Below, one piece after another: positions 32,576-41,905 of a DNA stretch of 50,301 nucleotides. The notes under the pieces were generated by a model. That model had not been told where the DNA came from, ran no database searches, and saw only the letters and a program-made list of their open reading frames with translations. The DNA comes from an uncultured bacterium. GTDB lineage: Bacteria; Bacteroidota; Bacteroidia; Bacteroidales; Bacteroidaceae. The position numbers and the translations under genes were made by a program. The DNA lies in assembly GCA_946188155.1 (NCBI GenBank), contig CAMHUC010000021.1:1-50301 (forward strand), read 5' to 3'. How positions within the stretch are numbered: the first letter of the stretch is position 1; each line of letters begins with the position of its first letter.

Positions 32576-33277
32576 ATGGGCATATTGTATATTGTGCCGA
32601 CTCCTGTCGGCAATATGGAAGATATGACATTCCGCGCCGTCCGTATATTAAAAGAGGTGGACTTGGTGCTGGCAGAGGATACCCGGACGTCGGGCATTCT
32701 GCTCAAGCATTTTGAAATCAAGAACCACCTCATGTCGCACCACAAGTTTAATGAGCATGGCACGTCGGCCGCCGTCGTCCAGCGTCTGCTGGCCGGCGAG
32801 AACGTGGCCCTCATCAGCGATGCCGGCACGCCGGGCATCAGCGACCCCGGTTTCTTCCTGGTGCGCGAGGCCGTCAGGGCCGGGGTAGAGGTGCAGTGCC
32901 TGCCGGGAGCCACGGCCTTTGTGCCGGCCCTGGTGTCGAGCGGCCTGCCTTGCGACCGCTTCGCCTTCGAGGGCTTCCTGCCCCAGAAGAAGGGCCGGCA
33001 AAGCCGCCTGGAGTCGCTCCGCGAGGAACAGCGCACGATGATCTTCTACGAGTCGCCCTACCGGCTGGTGAAGACCCTCCAGCAGTTTGCCGACACCTAC
33101 GGTGCCGACCGTCAGGTGAGCGTCTGCCGTGAGATATCCAAGGTCCATGAGGAGAGCGTTCGCGGCACGCTCGCGGAGGTCATCGCCCACTTCAAGGAGA
33201 AGGAACCCAAGGGCGAGATAGTCATCATACTCGAAGGGAACGGTAAAATAGTAAAATCATTAAATGGTAATAAATAG
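32576..33277 (+). CDS. rsmI: 16S rRNA (cytidine-1402-2'-O)-methyltransferase
   Basis: 233 residues from ATG 32576. The usual opening GILYIVPTPVGN is followed by LAEDTRTSGILL, SDAGTPGISDPGF, LPGATAFVPALVSSGLP and FYESPYRL, all hallmark RsmI motifs of the tetrapyrrole-methylase fold. It methylates the ribose of C1402 in 16S rRNA with S-adenosylmethionine. The longer frame from 32513 starts upstream of its own promoter and is not used. The mRNA would be almost leaderless. Confidence 0.95.
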   Translation: MGILYIVPTPVGNMEDMTFRAVRILKEVDLVLAEDTRTSGILLKHFEIKNHLMSHHKFNEHGTSAAVVQRLLAGENVALISDAGTPGISDPGFFLVREAVRAGVEVQCLPGATAFVPALVSSGLPCDRFAFEGFLPQKKGRQSRLESLREEQRTMIFYESPYRLVKTLQQFADTYGADRQVSVCREISKVHEESVRGTLAEVIAHFKEKEPKGEIVIILEGNGKIVKSLNGNK

Positions 33278-33302
33278 TAAATAGTTAAATAGTAAATTAA
33301 AC

Positions 33303-34154
33303 ATGATGAAGAAATTAACCATTCTGGCCGTATGCACGCTGGCCATCGCCGGCTGCAAGAACGAGGCTCCCAGGCAGGACCTCGCGGCCGTACAGATGCG
33401 TGACTCGTTGAACCAGATCATTGCCCAGAAGGACAATGAGATCAACGACATGATTTCCACCTTCAGCGACATCGAGGAAGGCTTCCGTGAGATTACCGAC
33501 GCACAGAACCGCGTCACCCTGGCCCAGCAGGGCGAGGGCACCAACTCTGCCAAGCGTATCAAGGAGAACATGCAGTTCATCCAGCAGACCATGCGGCAGA
33601 ACAAGGAACTCATCAACAAGCTCAAGCAGCAGTTGCGCGAGAGCAGCTTCAAGGGCGACCAGCTGAAGAAGCTCATTGAGAACATGCAGAAGCAGATGGA
33701 GGAGAAGGAAGCCCAGCTGCAGGCCCTGCGTGAGGAACTCGACAAGAAGGACATCCACATCGCCGAACTCGACGAGACGGTGGCCAACCTGACCAGCAAT
33801 GTCAACCAGCTGACGGAAGAGACCACCCAGAAGTCGCAGACCATCAGCACTCAGGACAAGGACCTGCACACTGCCTGGTTCGTATTCGGCACCAAGAAGG
33901 AACTCAAGGAACAGCGCATCCTCGACGACGGCGAGGTGCTCCGCTCGAACTTCAACAAGGACTACTTCACCAAGATCGACTACCGCATCGACAAGGAAAT
34001 CAAGCTGTACAGCAAGTCGGCCAAGATGCTCACCGCCCATCCCTCCAGTTCCTACACCCTGCAGCGTGATGCCAACAAGCAGTACGTGCTCCGCATCACC
34101 GACCCCGACCTCTTCTGGTCTACCAGCAAGTATCTCGTGATAGAGGTGAAGTAG
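33303..34154 (+). CDS. Coiled-coil lipoprotein
   Basis: 283 residues. Signal peptide with lipobox IAGC (Cys18). Residues about 25-185 are a long coiled coil (heptads such as KLIENMQKQMEEKEAQLQAL), ending in a small globular domain (AWFVFGTKKELKEQRI ... KYLVIEVK). Common in Bacteroidales and of unknown role, perhaps an envelope spacer or tether. It follows rsmI by 25 bases of A/T repeats and is probably in the same transcript. Confidence 0.82.
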   Translation: MMKKLTILAVCTLAIAGCKNEAPRQDLAAVQMRDSLNQIIAQKDNEINDMISTFSDIEEGFREITDAQNRVTLAQQGEGTNSAKRIKENMQFIQQTMRQNKELINKLKQQLRESSFKGDQLKKLIENMQKQMEEKEAQLQALREELDKKDIHIAELDETVANLTSNVNQLTEETTQKSQTISTQDKDLHTAWFVFGTKKELKEQRILDDGEVLRSNFNKDYFTKIDYRIDKEIKLYSKSAKMLTAHPSSSYTLQRDANKQYVLRITDPDLFWSTSKYLVIEVK

Positions 34155-34178
34155 AACTCCCACCTTTAATAAATATAA

Positions 34179-34213
34179 ATGCCTCCCGAAGTCCGACGTG
34201 CTTCGGGAGGCAT
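34179..34213 (+). terminator. Terminator after the coiled-coil lipoprotein
   Basis: ATGCCTCCCGAAG (34179-34191) pairs perfectly with CTTCGGGAGGCAT (34201-34213). Confidence 0.85.
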
Positions 34214-34244
34214 TGTTGTGCGTAGGACTCCTCCTGCAGGCATG

Positions 34245-34315
34245 ACAATATCCGATGCCGAATTGCCATGCGTTGAATCGGCTCTTGTACAGTGGGTTGG
34301 CATAGCCGGTATTCG
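34245..34315 (-). pseudogene. C-terminal fragment of an outer-membrane beta-barrel gene
   Basis: About 65 bases nearly identical to 40957-41025, the last codons of the porin-like gene at 40940-41581 (YANPLYKSRFNAWQFGIGY). No upstream part of the gene is present. Confidence 0.75.
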
Positions 34316-34348
34316 TGGTAGTCCTGATTTCAGCGTTTTTTAGTAATA

Positions 34349-34921
34349 CTATTCTATCTTAAATGATTTCTCACACTTTACAACTATGCTGTCAGTCAAC
34401 TTGATATCAAATAAGATATAGTACTCACCTCTCGATAACGGTTTAATGTTTTTGATGACTAAATTAGGCTCTTGCGTCCACGTTATCAAGGACTGATAAT
34501 TTTGGTTGGCTGGCCATACACAGTGCAGGATAATAATCCCATTAGGCTTTAAAGTGTAATTAGGACGGTTAACTTCGTCTCCCCATGCTTCGTCCCATGG
34601 GGTGCCGATTTCCTTGCCATTGTTGGTGTATGTACAGAAGAATCGGTCTTGGCCGGATATATATCTGAAGCGGTCTATCAGGACGTTTTCTGCTCCTGTG
34701 TTCCTGATTGTCATTTTTAATACAAAGTTTTCACCTTCTACAAAGGTGTTTGTCTCAGTGCCTTCTTTGTTGAAGAGCTGAATATTGACTTCCAATGGTA
34801 AGGTTTCTTTATCGTCACTAATTGATAAGAATTCCTCATTGTCATTGTTGCAACTGGCAAAACAAAGTCCAACAACAATCAGCGACAGACTGCATAGTAG
34901 ATTTAACCAATTCCTTTTCAT
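34349..34921 (-). CDS. BsuPI-like lipoprotein
   Basis: 190 residues with lipobox FASC (Cys24). The remainder is an Ig-like beta-sandwich of the BsuPI (intracellular proteinase inhibitor-like) type: FVEGENFVLKMTIRNTGAENV ... LKPNGIIILHCVWPANQ. It resembles the lipoprotein at 40106-40594. It is encoded next to a secreted serine protease, which makes a protease-related role conceivable but unproven. Bases 34922-35058 hold no gene. Confidence 0.7.
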   Translation of the reverse strand: MKRNWLNLLCSLSLIVVGLCFASCNNDNEEFLSISDDKETLPLEVNIQLFNKEGTETNTFVEGENFVLKMTIRNTGAENVLIDRFRYISGQDRFFCTYTNNGKEIGTPWDEAWGDEVNRPNYTLKPNGIIILHCVWPANQNYQSLITWTQEPNLVIKNIKPLSRGEYYILFDIKLTDSIVVKCEKSFKIE

Positions 34922-35058
34922 AATTTTATTCTTTTAAATACCATTTATTATTAATGATTGAAGCATAATCTTGCTTAATAAGGATAAATATATGCTTAAT
35001 TTACAAAAACCATGTGGATTCACAAAGATGTTAACTCTTGTGCCTTCACTAAAACTTT

Positions 35059-37305
35059 TTACCTAATTATAATCTTCTGAGTTACGAAATGCTCACCAAT
35101 TTGAGCTTTGATGATATAGATGCCAGCAGCCCAGCCTGTAGTGTCAATTACCTTTGTCCAACCTTCGACATTGTTTTTGTAAATTACTTTGCTTGTGATG
35201 GCATCGCATACCACAACGTCCCATCTGATGGCTTCGGTTGTTTGGGTGCACTTTGCTGAACTATAATTTTCATCGTCAACATCCATTGTTAGGTATAGTC
35301 TCTGCTGATCTGAACTTGCCAACAGCGAAGGATTGAAGTTTAGTAAGGGATTTGCTATGGCATCAAGATATAATTCGTAGATGCTCTGGTTTGTATTATC
35401 TACGGCTGTAATTGTGAGATGTTGGTTGGTTCTCTTGTAAGGGAATCGAAGGTGGATGATTCCATACGAGCCGTCAAGTGAATAATTCCAGTAATTGAGA
35501 TTGGCACCTGCATGGGTAATTGTTGTTCCAGGGAGGAAATACGATTTGATATATACATCACATTTTGGACCTACCATTAATGTATCCCCATCAGAAAAAC
35601 TTGTCTCAGGGATATTATTAGGAATCACATTAAAATTGTCCTCCTGCCAATAAGTTCCGATAAATCCAAACACAGTCGAAATATTTTTCGACGCACTTCC
35701 ATATAATTCTCCTCCACTTTTGTAAATTGTTGCAGTCAATGTTCCGACTACATGAGCCTTGTTTGGGTTGTAAAGGGTACATTGGTTTGTCGAAGGGGTA
35801 TTTGCCTGTACCAATCCGGATGGAAAAGTGTATAAACTGGAAAAAGACCAAGAAACTGTCCATCCAGAAGGGAGGTTGTTTATTTGATAAACCTCCTGTG
35901 TGAATAGATGCCCATTACCTACAATCGCAAACGGATGGTAGCTATCGATAGTTGTTTGACCAGTGTTAATGGGGTCTAACCAATTGCTTAATCTGTCATA
36001 ATTGTGTCCACCTCCATTCCAAGAATTAGAAAGTTTACCGAAAACTCTGTCTGTCCAGCTACAAATGTCAGTGTTGTGTTGACCTCCATGTAATTGTCCC
36101 ACAACTCTATGGGAACTATCAAACAAGGGAGAACCAGAAGAACCTTGTTGCGTTATTCCGTAATCAAAGTCTACGCACCATGCATTATTATTCCCATTAT
36201 TCAAGTTCCCTGAAGTAAGAGAATTCAGATCAAGTGAAATTTTCATTACATCTCCAGCTGGATGATGAATGCAGGTGGCACTTTGTGGCGTATTACCACT
36301 ATTGTTCCATCCTAACCAACACAATGCTTGATTTTGTGATACAGTATCTTTAAGTTTAAGTAGTGCAAAGTCGGTATTATACCAAGCAGAACAAAAGTTG
36401 TCTTTATTATAAGTATAACTACTGGTTATCCAATCATCATTACATGAAATCTTTTTAAAACAGAATTTGAACATAAAATTTTCTGCTTCTTCTATTTCAC
36501 CATTTGATAAAATGCCGTTTTGGTCATTGTCCAAACAGTGAAAAGCTGTCAAAAAATAAGGTTCAAATGTATAATTTGTATTCATAAGTAATGATCCGCT
36601 ACATAATTCATAACCATTACTAAGCATGACAAGAGCAACTGCATAAGATTCTTCATTATAGCTTGGCCAGCACGCAATATCTTCATTGCATGAAGATGAT
36701 GCTCCGACAATCCCGCCATTTTCATTAATAGCGATGCCTCTATAACCATGAATGACTCTTTTAATCGTAAGAGTTGATTCGTTTTTTTTATTAATTGGCT
36801 CATAGAGATATATAGTAGACATGTCTCCTTTTATGATGTCGGTCAAAAATGATTCAGTAGAACTTGATATGATTTTTTGTGTGACTGGACCATAAATCAC
36901 ATCCTTGTCTTTGTTCTCTATATAAAGGTATGCACCTTCAGGCAAATGAAAATCCTTAAATATGAAGTTTAATGAAATGGCATTCTCTGATTTGATGGTG
37001 ATTGACCATAGTCTACCGTTTTCAACTTCTTCCCATAGTCCATCTTCAAGTGTATAATTAACGTTAAAAGCTTTGCCAAAACGGAAAGGCACATCCATAC
37101 TATCCCTTTCAGCATCTTCTTTTTTTAGTTTTGATATATCAAAAGCTGGCATTCTTTTTGTATCAGACTTTTGAACATGACTAATGTGCTTATGTAAACC
37201 ACTTATAGTGTTAACGCCCGGTCTAAAATATTTTGTCTCAACTTGAGCAAAAGAGTTGATAGAAATTATAATAAACAGAAAGCAGGAAATAGTAGAATTC
37301 TTCAT
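35059..37305 (-). CDS. Secreted trypsin-like serine protease with type IX sorting domain
   Basis: 748 residues. Signal peptide, prodomain to about 200, then a chymotrypsin-fold protease with the triad visible as TAFHCLD (His about 252), NTDFALLKL (Asp about 311) and QGSSGSPLF (Ser about 389). The sequence style is that of lysyl-endopeptidase-like enzymes. The C-terminal 80 residues end GWAAGIYIIKAQIGEHFVTQKIIIR-like, a type IX secretion (Por) sorting domain, so it is exported to the surface. It starts 2 bases after the DUF3244 gene and forms an operon with it. Confidence 0.88.
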   Translation of the reverse strand: MKNSTISCFLFIIISINSFAQVETKYFRPGVNTISGLHKHISHVQKSDTKRMPAFDISKLKKEDAERDSMDVPFRFGKAFNVNYTLEDGLWEEVENGRLWSITIKSENAISLNFIFKDFHLPEGAYLYIENKDKDVIYGPVTQKIISSSTESFLTDIIKGDMSTIYLYEPINKKNESTLTIKRVIHGYRGIAINENGGIVGASSSCNEDIACWPSYNEESYAVALVMLSNGYELCSGSLLMNTNYTFEPYFLTAFHCLDNDQNGILSNGEIEEAENFMFKFCFKKISCNDDWITSSYTYNKDNFCSAWYNTDFALLKLKDTVSQNQALCWLGWNNSGNTPQSATCIHHPAGDVMKISLDLNSLTSGNLNNGNNNAWCVDFDYGITQQGSSGSPLFDSSHRVVGQLHGGQHNTDICSWTDRVFGKLSNSWNGGGHNYDRLSNWLDPINTGQTTIDSYHPFAIVGNGHLFTQEVYQINNLPSGWTVSWSFSSLYTFPSGLVQANTPSTNQCTLYNPNKAHVVGTLTATIYKSGGELYGSASKNISTVFGFIGTYWQEDNFNVIPNNIPETSFSDGDTLMVGPKCDVYIKSYFLPGTTITHAGANLNYWNYSLDGSYGIIHLRFPYKRTNQHLTITAVDNTNQSIYELYLDAIANPLLNFNPSLLASSDQQRLYLTMDVDDENYSSAKCTQTTEAIRWDVVVCDAITSKVIYKNNVEGWTKVIDTTGWAAGIYIIKAQIGEHFVTQKIIIR

Positions 37306-37307
37306 TG

Positions 37308-37673
37308 TTAAATAATATTAATGTATCCCCAGAACAAATAATTGCCTCTGATTATTTGTATCTCATAATCGCCAGAGAGATATGAAGGCAGGGTGAGGGT
37401 TGCCGAACCGCCAGGAATAATCACATTGTATACTACATTGCCTTCCTCGTCAAGCAATTGAAGCTCACAACCGTCACAAGGAGTGAAGAAAGATAACATG
37501 TAACCGTCAATGGCAACGCGAGGAGTCATAATTGGGGAGCGTTGGATTTCATCGTCATCAGAAGTTGGGTCAACGTAACCCGTTTCAAAAGATATATCCA
37601 CAGGCTCCGCATACATTTGAACGGCATTTGATGAGATAGTCATCAGCAATACTATTAATATTAACTTTTTCAT
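37308..37673 (-). CDS. DUF3244-type small secreted protein
   Basis: 121 residues with a signal peptide and one beta-sandwich of the DUF3244 type (RVAIDGYMLSF, LQLLDEEGNVVYNVIIPGG, LPSYLSGDYEIQIIRGNYLFWGYINI). Such proteins are often encoded beside secreted proteases in Bacteroidales. It is the first gene of the protease operon. The function of the family is unknown. Confidence 0.78.
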   Translation of the reverse strand: MKKLILIVLLMTISSNAVQMYAEPVDISFETGYVDPTSDDDEIQRSPIMTPRVAIDGYMLSFFTPCDGCELQLLDEEGNVVYNVIIPGGSATLTLPSYLSGDYEIQIIRGNYLFWGYINII

Positions 37674-37693
37674 ATCAGAGTAATTTTATGTTG

Positions 37694-37701
37694 CAAAGAT
37701 A
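37694..37701 (-). promoter_or_regulatory. -7 element of the protease operon
   Basis: Minus-strand TATCTTTG about 20 bases upstream of the DUF3244 ATG. No clear -33 TTG. Confidence 0.5.
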
Positions 37702-37871
37702 TACTATTTCTTGTAGAATATGAAGGATAAAAGCCTTAAAATCATCTACCTTTGCCACTGAGGATTGATGGCTTGCTATTCTAAATTTCTGTCTGTCAGT
37801 CGTTTGTGCTTTTATTAATTTTTTTTCACCCGTTTTTCACTTTTTGAATTCAACAGGTTTCAATTATTGCT

Positions 37872-39677
37872 TTAAAAGCCAGATATGCCGTATCGTTGAG
37901 ATAGATTCGTATACAGGGTGCGGGCAGTCTTTTCATGAAACATCGCTGTGTTGATTTCTTGTTTGAGGTTTGACACTTGAGATGAAGTAATGTCCAAAAG
38001 ATGTGTGATGCCGGCAGAAGAAATCTTTAGAGCAACAAGAATACACACATACTCCCCAAGAGTGTCAGTACCGATGGTTTGGCTAATATCATTCATGAGG
38101 TCGGGGTAAAATTCTTTTGTTGTCTCTGCCAATAGCTTTAGGTCGCTATCGGATAGATGTCTTTGAGGATGATTCAAGAAAATCTTTATTCGCTTCATGA
38201 TTCCAGTTTCTTTAAATAACTGGGACTGCTTTAGCTGGTCAGAGAGTTCACTTCGGCGTTGAGTCACTTCCACCGTATTCTTTAGAATACTTATCTGTTC
38301 AGTCAGCTTATCCTTTTCAGATTTGTGCTGTGTGTTGATCTTTTCAATCTTTTTCTCCGAAAGTTCATATTTCTGCCTGAGTTCGTTGCTTTTTCTTTTT
38401 GATTCTGCAAGCATGGCGCTTATTGTTGATAACTCTTGCTGATGCTCTTTTTGCTTGAGCTTCTGTACTTTGCGATAATGCTTCGATGCCATATAACCTA
38501 CAGCGGACAATATGATAATGATGCATACGGAAAGAATCAATCCAACAAGGAACCGGTACGCCTTTAATGCATTCTTATGGGCTTCCTTTTCAAAGTTGAA
38601 ATAATTGTAGCTGGCAGCCATCTGAGCCGTCAGCTCCCGGTCCTTGATGGCTATCGATGAGTCGTTGGCCTCGCAGAATAGCTGGGCATACTTGGCGATG
38701 GAGTCCGCCTGATGCCGCTTTTTGAACACGCTGAGCAGTCCGCGGTACATTGGGTCTTTGGCGACGGGAGGCATGTCGGGGTAATATCTTTTTCGATAGT
38801 AGTATTCGGCGGAGTCGAGGTGCCCGATTCCTTCATAGTATTTGCCTTTATAATAATAGAACTGCCGTTTGTTGGGTGGCAATTCGTGATGCTCATCGAA
38901 CAGGCCAGACTCTTGTTCATAAATGTCTATTAGCCTTTTGAGTTCCGTAAGCTTTTCTTTGTCGTCTACATACAGTGCCATCATAATGTTTGACGATCGC
39001 GCTGCCGCTTTTTCATATCCATGTTTTTTAAAGAGTGCCATTGTCTTTTTCAGTATGTCTTCTGCTTTTTTGTTTTGATTAAGCAGAATATATGCTCCAG
39101 CAACGAGTTCTTGACCGTAGATTGCTGTGAATGTGTCTTTTGCCAGGTAGGCATAGTCAGATGCGTGTCGTCTAGCTTCTATCTCATACGTCAGCAAGAG
39201 CTGCCGATGGTACACATACGCCATCTGAGCATAGGCTGCCCCCAGTGTCCGATAGTCGCAGTCCTCCGCCGTGGTGTCGGCAGTGGCAATGGCATCTTTG
39301 AAGCAGTCTACTGCTCGGGGCGATTCTCCTCTGTCGCGGTATACGCAGCCCAGCAGGTAGTGGGCCAGCAAACGGTCGTTCGGCGTGCCGTGGCTGTCGT
39401 AATAGTCGGTGAATATCGTGGCGATAGAGTCGCTGGTGAAGGGTATGTATGCTTTGTTCTGCGCCTTGGCCTTCAGCAGCTCGTAGCGCATGCGGCTGGC
39501 CTTGTCCCAGCTGTCCTTTTGGCCTGCCAGCCTGTCGAGGCAGATAAGGGCAGAGTCGGGGTGCGAATCTGCCATGCTGTCTACTGCCCTGAGTTCCTCG
39601 GGCATGCTCCCGCCGTCGCATCCTGTCAGGATGGCGACGGCCAGGAGTATATACAGTGATAGCACTCTCTGCATCAT
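37872..39677 (-). CDS. TPR membrane protein with C-terminal coiled coil and HTH-like end
   Basis: 601 residues. Lipobox-like ILTGC (Cys20), TPR repeats over about 30-360, a membrane helix about 376-396, a basic coiled coil to about 480 and a C-terminal helical region (DLKLLAETTKEFYPDLM ... GITHLLDITSSQVSNLKQEI) that looks like a DNA-binding HTH. This TPR-TM-HTH plan is frequent in Bacteroidales and is thought to be a one-component membrane regulator. It is the last of three co-directional genes with gaps of 12 and 20 bases. Confidence 0.8.
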   Translation of the reverse strand: MMQRVLSLYILLAVAILTGCDGGSMPEELRAVDSMADSHPDSALICLDRLAGQKDSWDKASRMRYELLKAKAQNKAYIPFTSDSIATIFTDYYDSHGTPNDRLLAHYLLGCVYRDRGESPRAVDCFKDAIATADTTAEDCDYRTLGAAYAQMAYVYHRQLLLTYEIEARRHASDYAYLAKDTFTAIYGQELVAGAYILLNQNKKAEDILKKTMALFKKHGYEKAAARSSNIMMALYVDDKEKLTELKRLIDIYEQESGLFDEHHELPPNKRQFYYYKGKYYEGIGHLDSAEYYYRKRYYPDMPPVAKDPMYRGLLSVFKKRHQADSIAKYAQLFCEANDSSIAIKDRELTAQMAASYNYFNFEKEAHKNALKAYRFLVGLILSVCIIIILSAVGYMASKHYRKVQKLKQKEHQQELSTISAMLAESKRKSNELRQKYELSEKKIEKINTQHKSEKDKLTEQISILKNTVEVTQRRSELSDQLKQSQLFKETGIMKRIKIFLNHPQRHLSDSDLKLLAETTKEFYPDLMNDISQTIGTDTLGEYVCILVALKISSAGITHLLDITSSQVSNLKQEINTAMFHEKTARTLYTNLSQRYGISGF

Positions 39678-39697
39678 TATGGCAAATACAAAGCAAA

Positions 39698-40084
39698 CTA
39701 TTTGGCCTTGCTAAATACATACATCGGCCCATCGGCAGCTCTGTCTTTGTATAGGCGTAGGGTATTATCTTCAATGAAATAATCAAAAGCAGTTCCATTG
39801 ATGGTGACGGTATGGTCTGCATTAACCTGATAGGAATATTTCCCCTTGTTTACTAAAGGAGACAAATCTATATCAGAATTGTTCTTCATCTCGATGGTTC
39901 CGCCATCGTAAAAGAGACATGACACTTCGTAAGGGTTAAACTCCGTTGTCTCTCCCCAACTTTTGTCGTACAGCCGGAGTTCCCACTCTCCAGTGAGGCT
40001 GGTTTTGACATCCAAGTTGTCATTACTACACCCGACAATGGCTGTAACCATCAAGGTCATCATAAAAACATAAATCTTCTTCAT
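39698..40084 (-). CDS. Small lipoprotein, lipocalin-like
   Basis: 128 residues from ATG 40084 (an upstream TTG would add three). Signal peptide with IVGC (Cys19), then GEWELRLYDKSWG and alternating beta strands as in lipocalin-like domains. The signal peptide is nearly identical to that of the next gene upstream, indicating a duplication of the 5' end. Confidence 0.68.
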   Translation of the reverse strand: MKKIYVFMMTLMVTAIVGCSNDNLDVKTSLTGEWELRLYDKSWGETTEFNPYEVSCLFYDGGTIEMKNNSDIDLSPLVNKGKYSYQVNADHTVTINGTAFDYFIEDNTLRLYKDRAADGPMYVFSKAK

Positions 40085-40105
40085 ATCAGCCAATTATAAA
40101 TGATT

Positions 40106-40594
40106 TCATTTTAGCTGTTGGTTTTCGTTGATTTTAAACTTTATTTCATAGGTTTTCCCCTTTTCCCCTCCCATTATAAGGTTGTAAGAAGAAACGTATT
40201 CACCAGCAGGAAGGGGTTCGCGCTCCCATATTTGTTGTCTGTGAAACTGTTCTCCAGGCTTGATTTTAACAGGTGGCCTTCCTATACTTGTTAATGCGCG
40301 ATAGGCAGAATTGACATATTGACCATCTGAAGTATACACCAAAAATGCAGTTGCAACGATTTCTAAATCATTTTCGAAATCCAGTTCGTGGTCTGAAATA
40401 TTGCTAATGATGAGGTCGAAGACAATTTCCTCCCCATAATGAAACTCATTTGTTACATTACTGTTCTTGTCTAACAAACGATAGTCCACGCGCAATTCTT
40501 CACCGGGATCGTTATTGGTTTCTACACTCTCATTACTACACCCGACAATGGCCGTAACCATCAAGGCCATCATAAAAACACAAATCTTCTTCAT
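40106..40594 (-). CDS. BsuPI-like lipoprotein
   Basis: 162 residues from ATG 40594. Signal peptide with IVGC, then a BsuPI-like Ig fold (FHYGEEIVFDLIISNISDHELDF ... QIWEREPLPAGEYVSSYNL). First gene of an operon with the lipocalin-like and TPR regulator genes. Related to 34349-34921. Confidence 0.72.
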   Translation of the reverse strand: MKKICVFMMALMVTAIVGCSNESVETNNDPGEELRVDYRLLDKNSNVTNEFHYGEEIVFDLIISNISDHELDFENDLEIVATAFLVYTSDGQYVNSAYRALTSIGRPPVKIKPGEQFHRQQIWEREPLPAGEYVSSYNLIMGGEKGKTYEIKFKINENQQLK

Positions 40595-40631
40595 ATTAGC
40601 CAATTTTAAATGAGTTATTGTTGTTATGCTG

Positions 40632-40661
40632 CAAATTTACGATTTAAATTTGAATAAGCAA
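40632..40661 (-). promoter_or_regulatory. Promoter of the lipoprotein-TPR regulator operon
   Basis: Minus-strand TAAATTTG (40632-40639) and TTG (40659-40661), spacing 19. Confidence 0.65.
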
Positions 40662-40669
40662 AACAAAAT

Positions 40670-40884
40670 ACGCACTTTTTGCGGAGATTTGGGTGTTAGG
40701 ATGGGGTGGGGCGGCTGCAACTTGTTTGTAATCAGTGGATTGCAGCATTTTGAAAAATAATTCACTTCGATTTCACTTTCTGCCTCGGCGCGTCACAATT
40801 GTTCGACCTCGCCGGTGGAGAGGCCCGTTATCTCTGCAATGTCGCTGAAGGGAAAGCCTTTGGCCTTCATCTTGCGTGCATAAG
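40670..40884 (-). pseudogene. Duplicated fragment: 3' end of an Rpn-type gene plus its flank
   Basis: About 215 bases closely matching 41685-41905. The coding part (about 40796-40884) gives RKMKAKGFPFSDIAEITGLS, the last residues of the nuclease-family protein at 41801, and the rest is its 3' flank with a GCTGCAA/TTGCAGC stem. Bases 40885-40939 contain an inverted ACAAAGGG..CCCTTTGTGT pair. Confidence 0.75.
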
Positions 40885-40939
40885 CAAGATGCACACAAAG
40901 GGGCAGAACCCTTTGTGTGCAACATGGGGCAGAATGGCA

Positions 40940-41581
40940 TCAGAAATAGTATCCGATGCCGAATTGCCATGCGTTGAATCGGCTCTTGTACAGTGGGTTG
41001 GCATAGTCGGTATTCGTGGCGTTCCATATTTCGGCACTCTTCCCGCATACTACGTTGTAGTTGGCTGAGATCTGGAAGTGCTGAAAGAGCAGGACGCCTA
41101 TGCCGGCGTTGATGCTGAATGACGCTTTCTTAAATACAAATACTCCATCGTCAATCTTGTTTTCTTTCTTGCCGATGTTAATACCGAGTTGAGGGCCTGC
41201 GAATACGAATAGTCTTGCCTTTTCTCCGGGCGTCAGGTTGTAGCGGATATTGACAGGTATGGTAATCTGGCGCTGGGTAATTGTAGTAAGATAAACACGA
41301 CTGCCTATTATGTCAGGGTTCTTTGTTTCCACCCCTCGCTGGTCAAACAATACTGCTGCATCGAGCGCCATTCCCTTCACAGGCAAGTCTAATAAGGCTG
41401 TCGGCCCGATGAAGAAGCCCACGCGATTATTAATTACACGAGACGATGAAGGATTGTCATTAATCGTGACGTTAGGCAGATTCACTCCACCCTTGACCCC
41501 AAATTTAATCTGTGCCATAGACTCTGTAACCGATAGCAGGGCTATAAGCATCGCCCCAATACATACATTTCTTTTCATCAT
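40940..41581 (-). CDS. Outer-membrane beta-barrel protein (PorT-like)
   Basis: 213 residues. Signal peptide ending SMAQ, then KFGVKGGVNLPNVTI and alternating strands ending in NAWQFGIGYYF, with terminal Phe as expected for Bam-dependent barrels. The pattern is that of small 8-stranded Bacteroidetes barrels. Its promoter is at 41639-41670. Its last codons are duplicated at 34245-34315. Confidence 0.85.
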   Translation of the reverse strand: MMKRNVCIGAMLIALLSVTESMAQIKFGVKGGVNLPNVTINDNPSSSRVINNRVGFFIGPTALLDLPVKGMALDAAVLFDQRGVETKNPDIIGSRVYLTTITQRQITIPVNIRYNLTPGEKARLFVFAGPQLGINIGKKENKIDDGVFVFKKASFSINAGIGVLLFQHFQISANYNVVCGKSAEIWNATNTDYANPLYKSRFNAWQFGIGYYF

Positions 41582-41638
41582 TTAAGATATTGAAATTATA
41601 TAAATAACTTTCATGTCTACTGATTATGATATATGCTG

Positions 41639-41670
41639 CAAATTTACTTCTATTTTTTTTTTGTAGCCAA
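41639..41670 (-). promoter_or_regulatory. Promoter of the beta-barrel gene
   Basis: Minus-strand TAAATTTG (41639-41646) and TTG (41668-41670), spacing 21. Confidence 0.6.
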
Positions 41671-41684
41671 AAAAATGCGGACTT

Positions 41685-41905
41685 TTTTGCGGAGATTTGG
41701 GTGTTAGGATGGGGTGGGGCGGCTGCAACCTTTTCGTAATCAGTGGATTGCAGCATCCGAAAAAATAATTCACTCCGATTTCACTTTCTGCCTCGGCGCG
41801 TCACAATTGTTCGACTTCGTCGATGGAGAGGCCTGTTATCTCAGCAATGTCGCTGATGGGAAAGCCTTTGGCCTTCATCTTGCGTGCATTAACAAGACGC
41901 TCTTC
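41685..41905. repeat. Direct repeat partner of 40670-40884
   Basis: Covers the 3' flank and last codons of the nuclease-family gene, starting GCGGAGATTTGGGTGTTAGG. It includes the stem GCTGCAA (about 41730) / TTGCAGC (about 41750), probably that gene's terminator. Confidence 0.8.
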
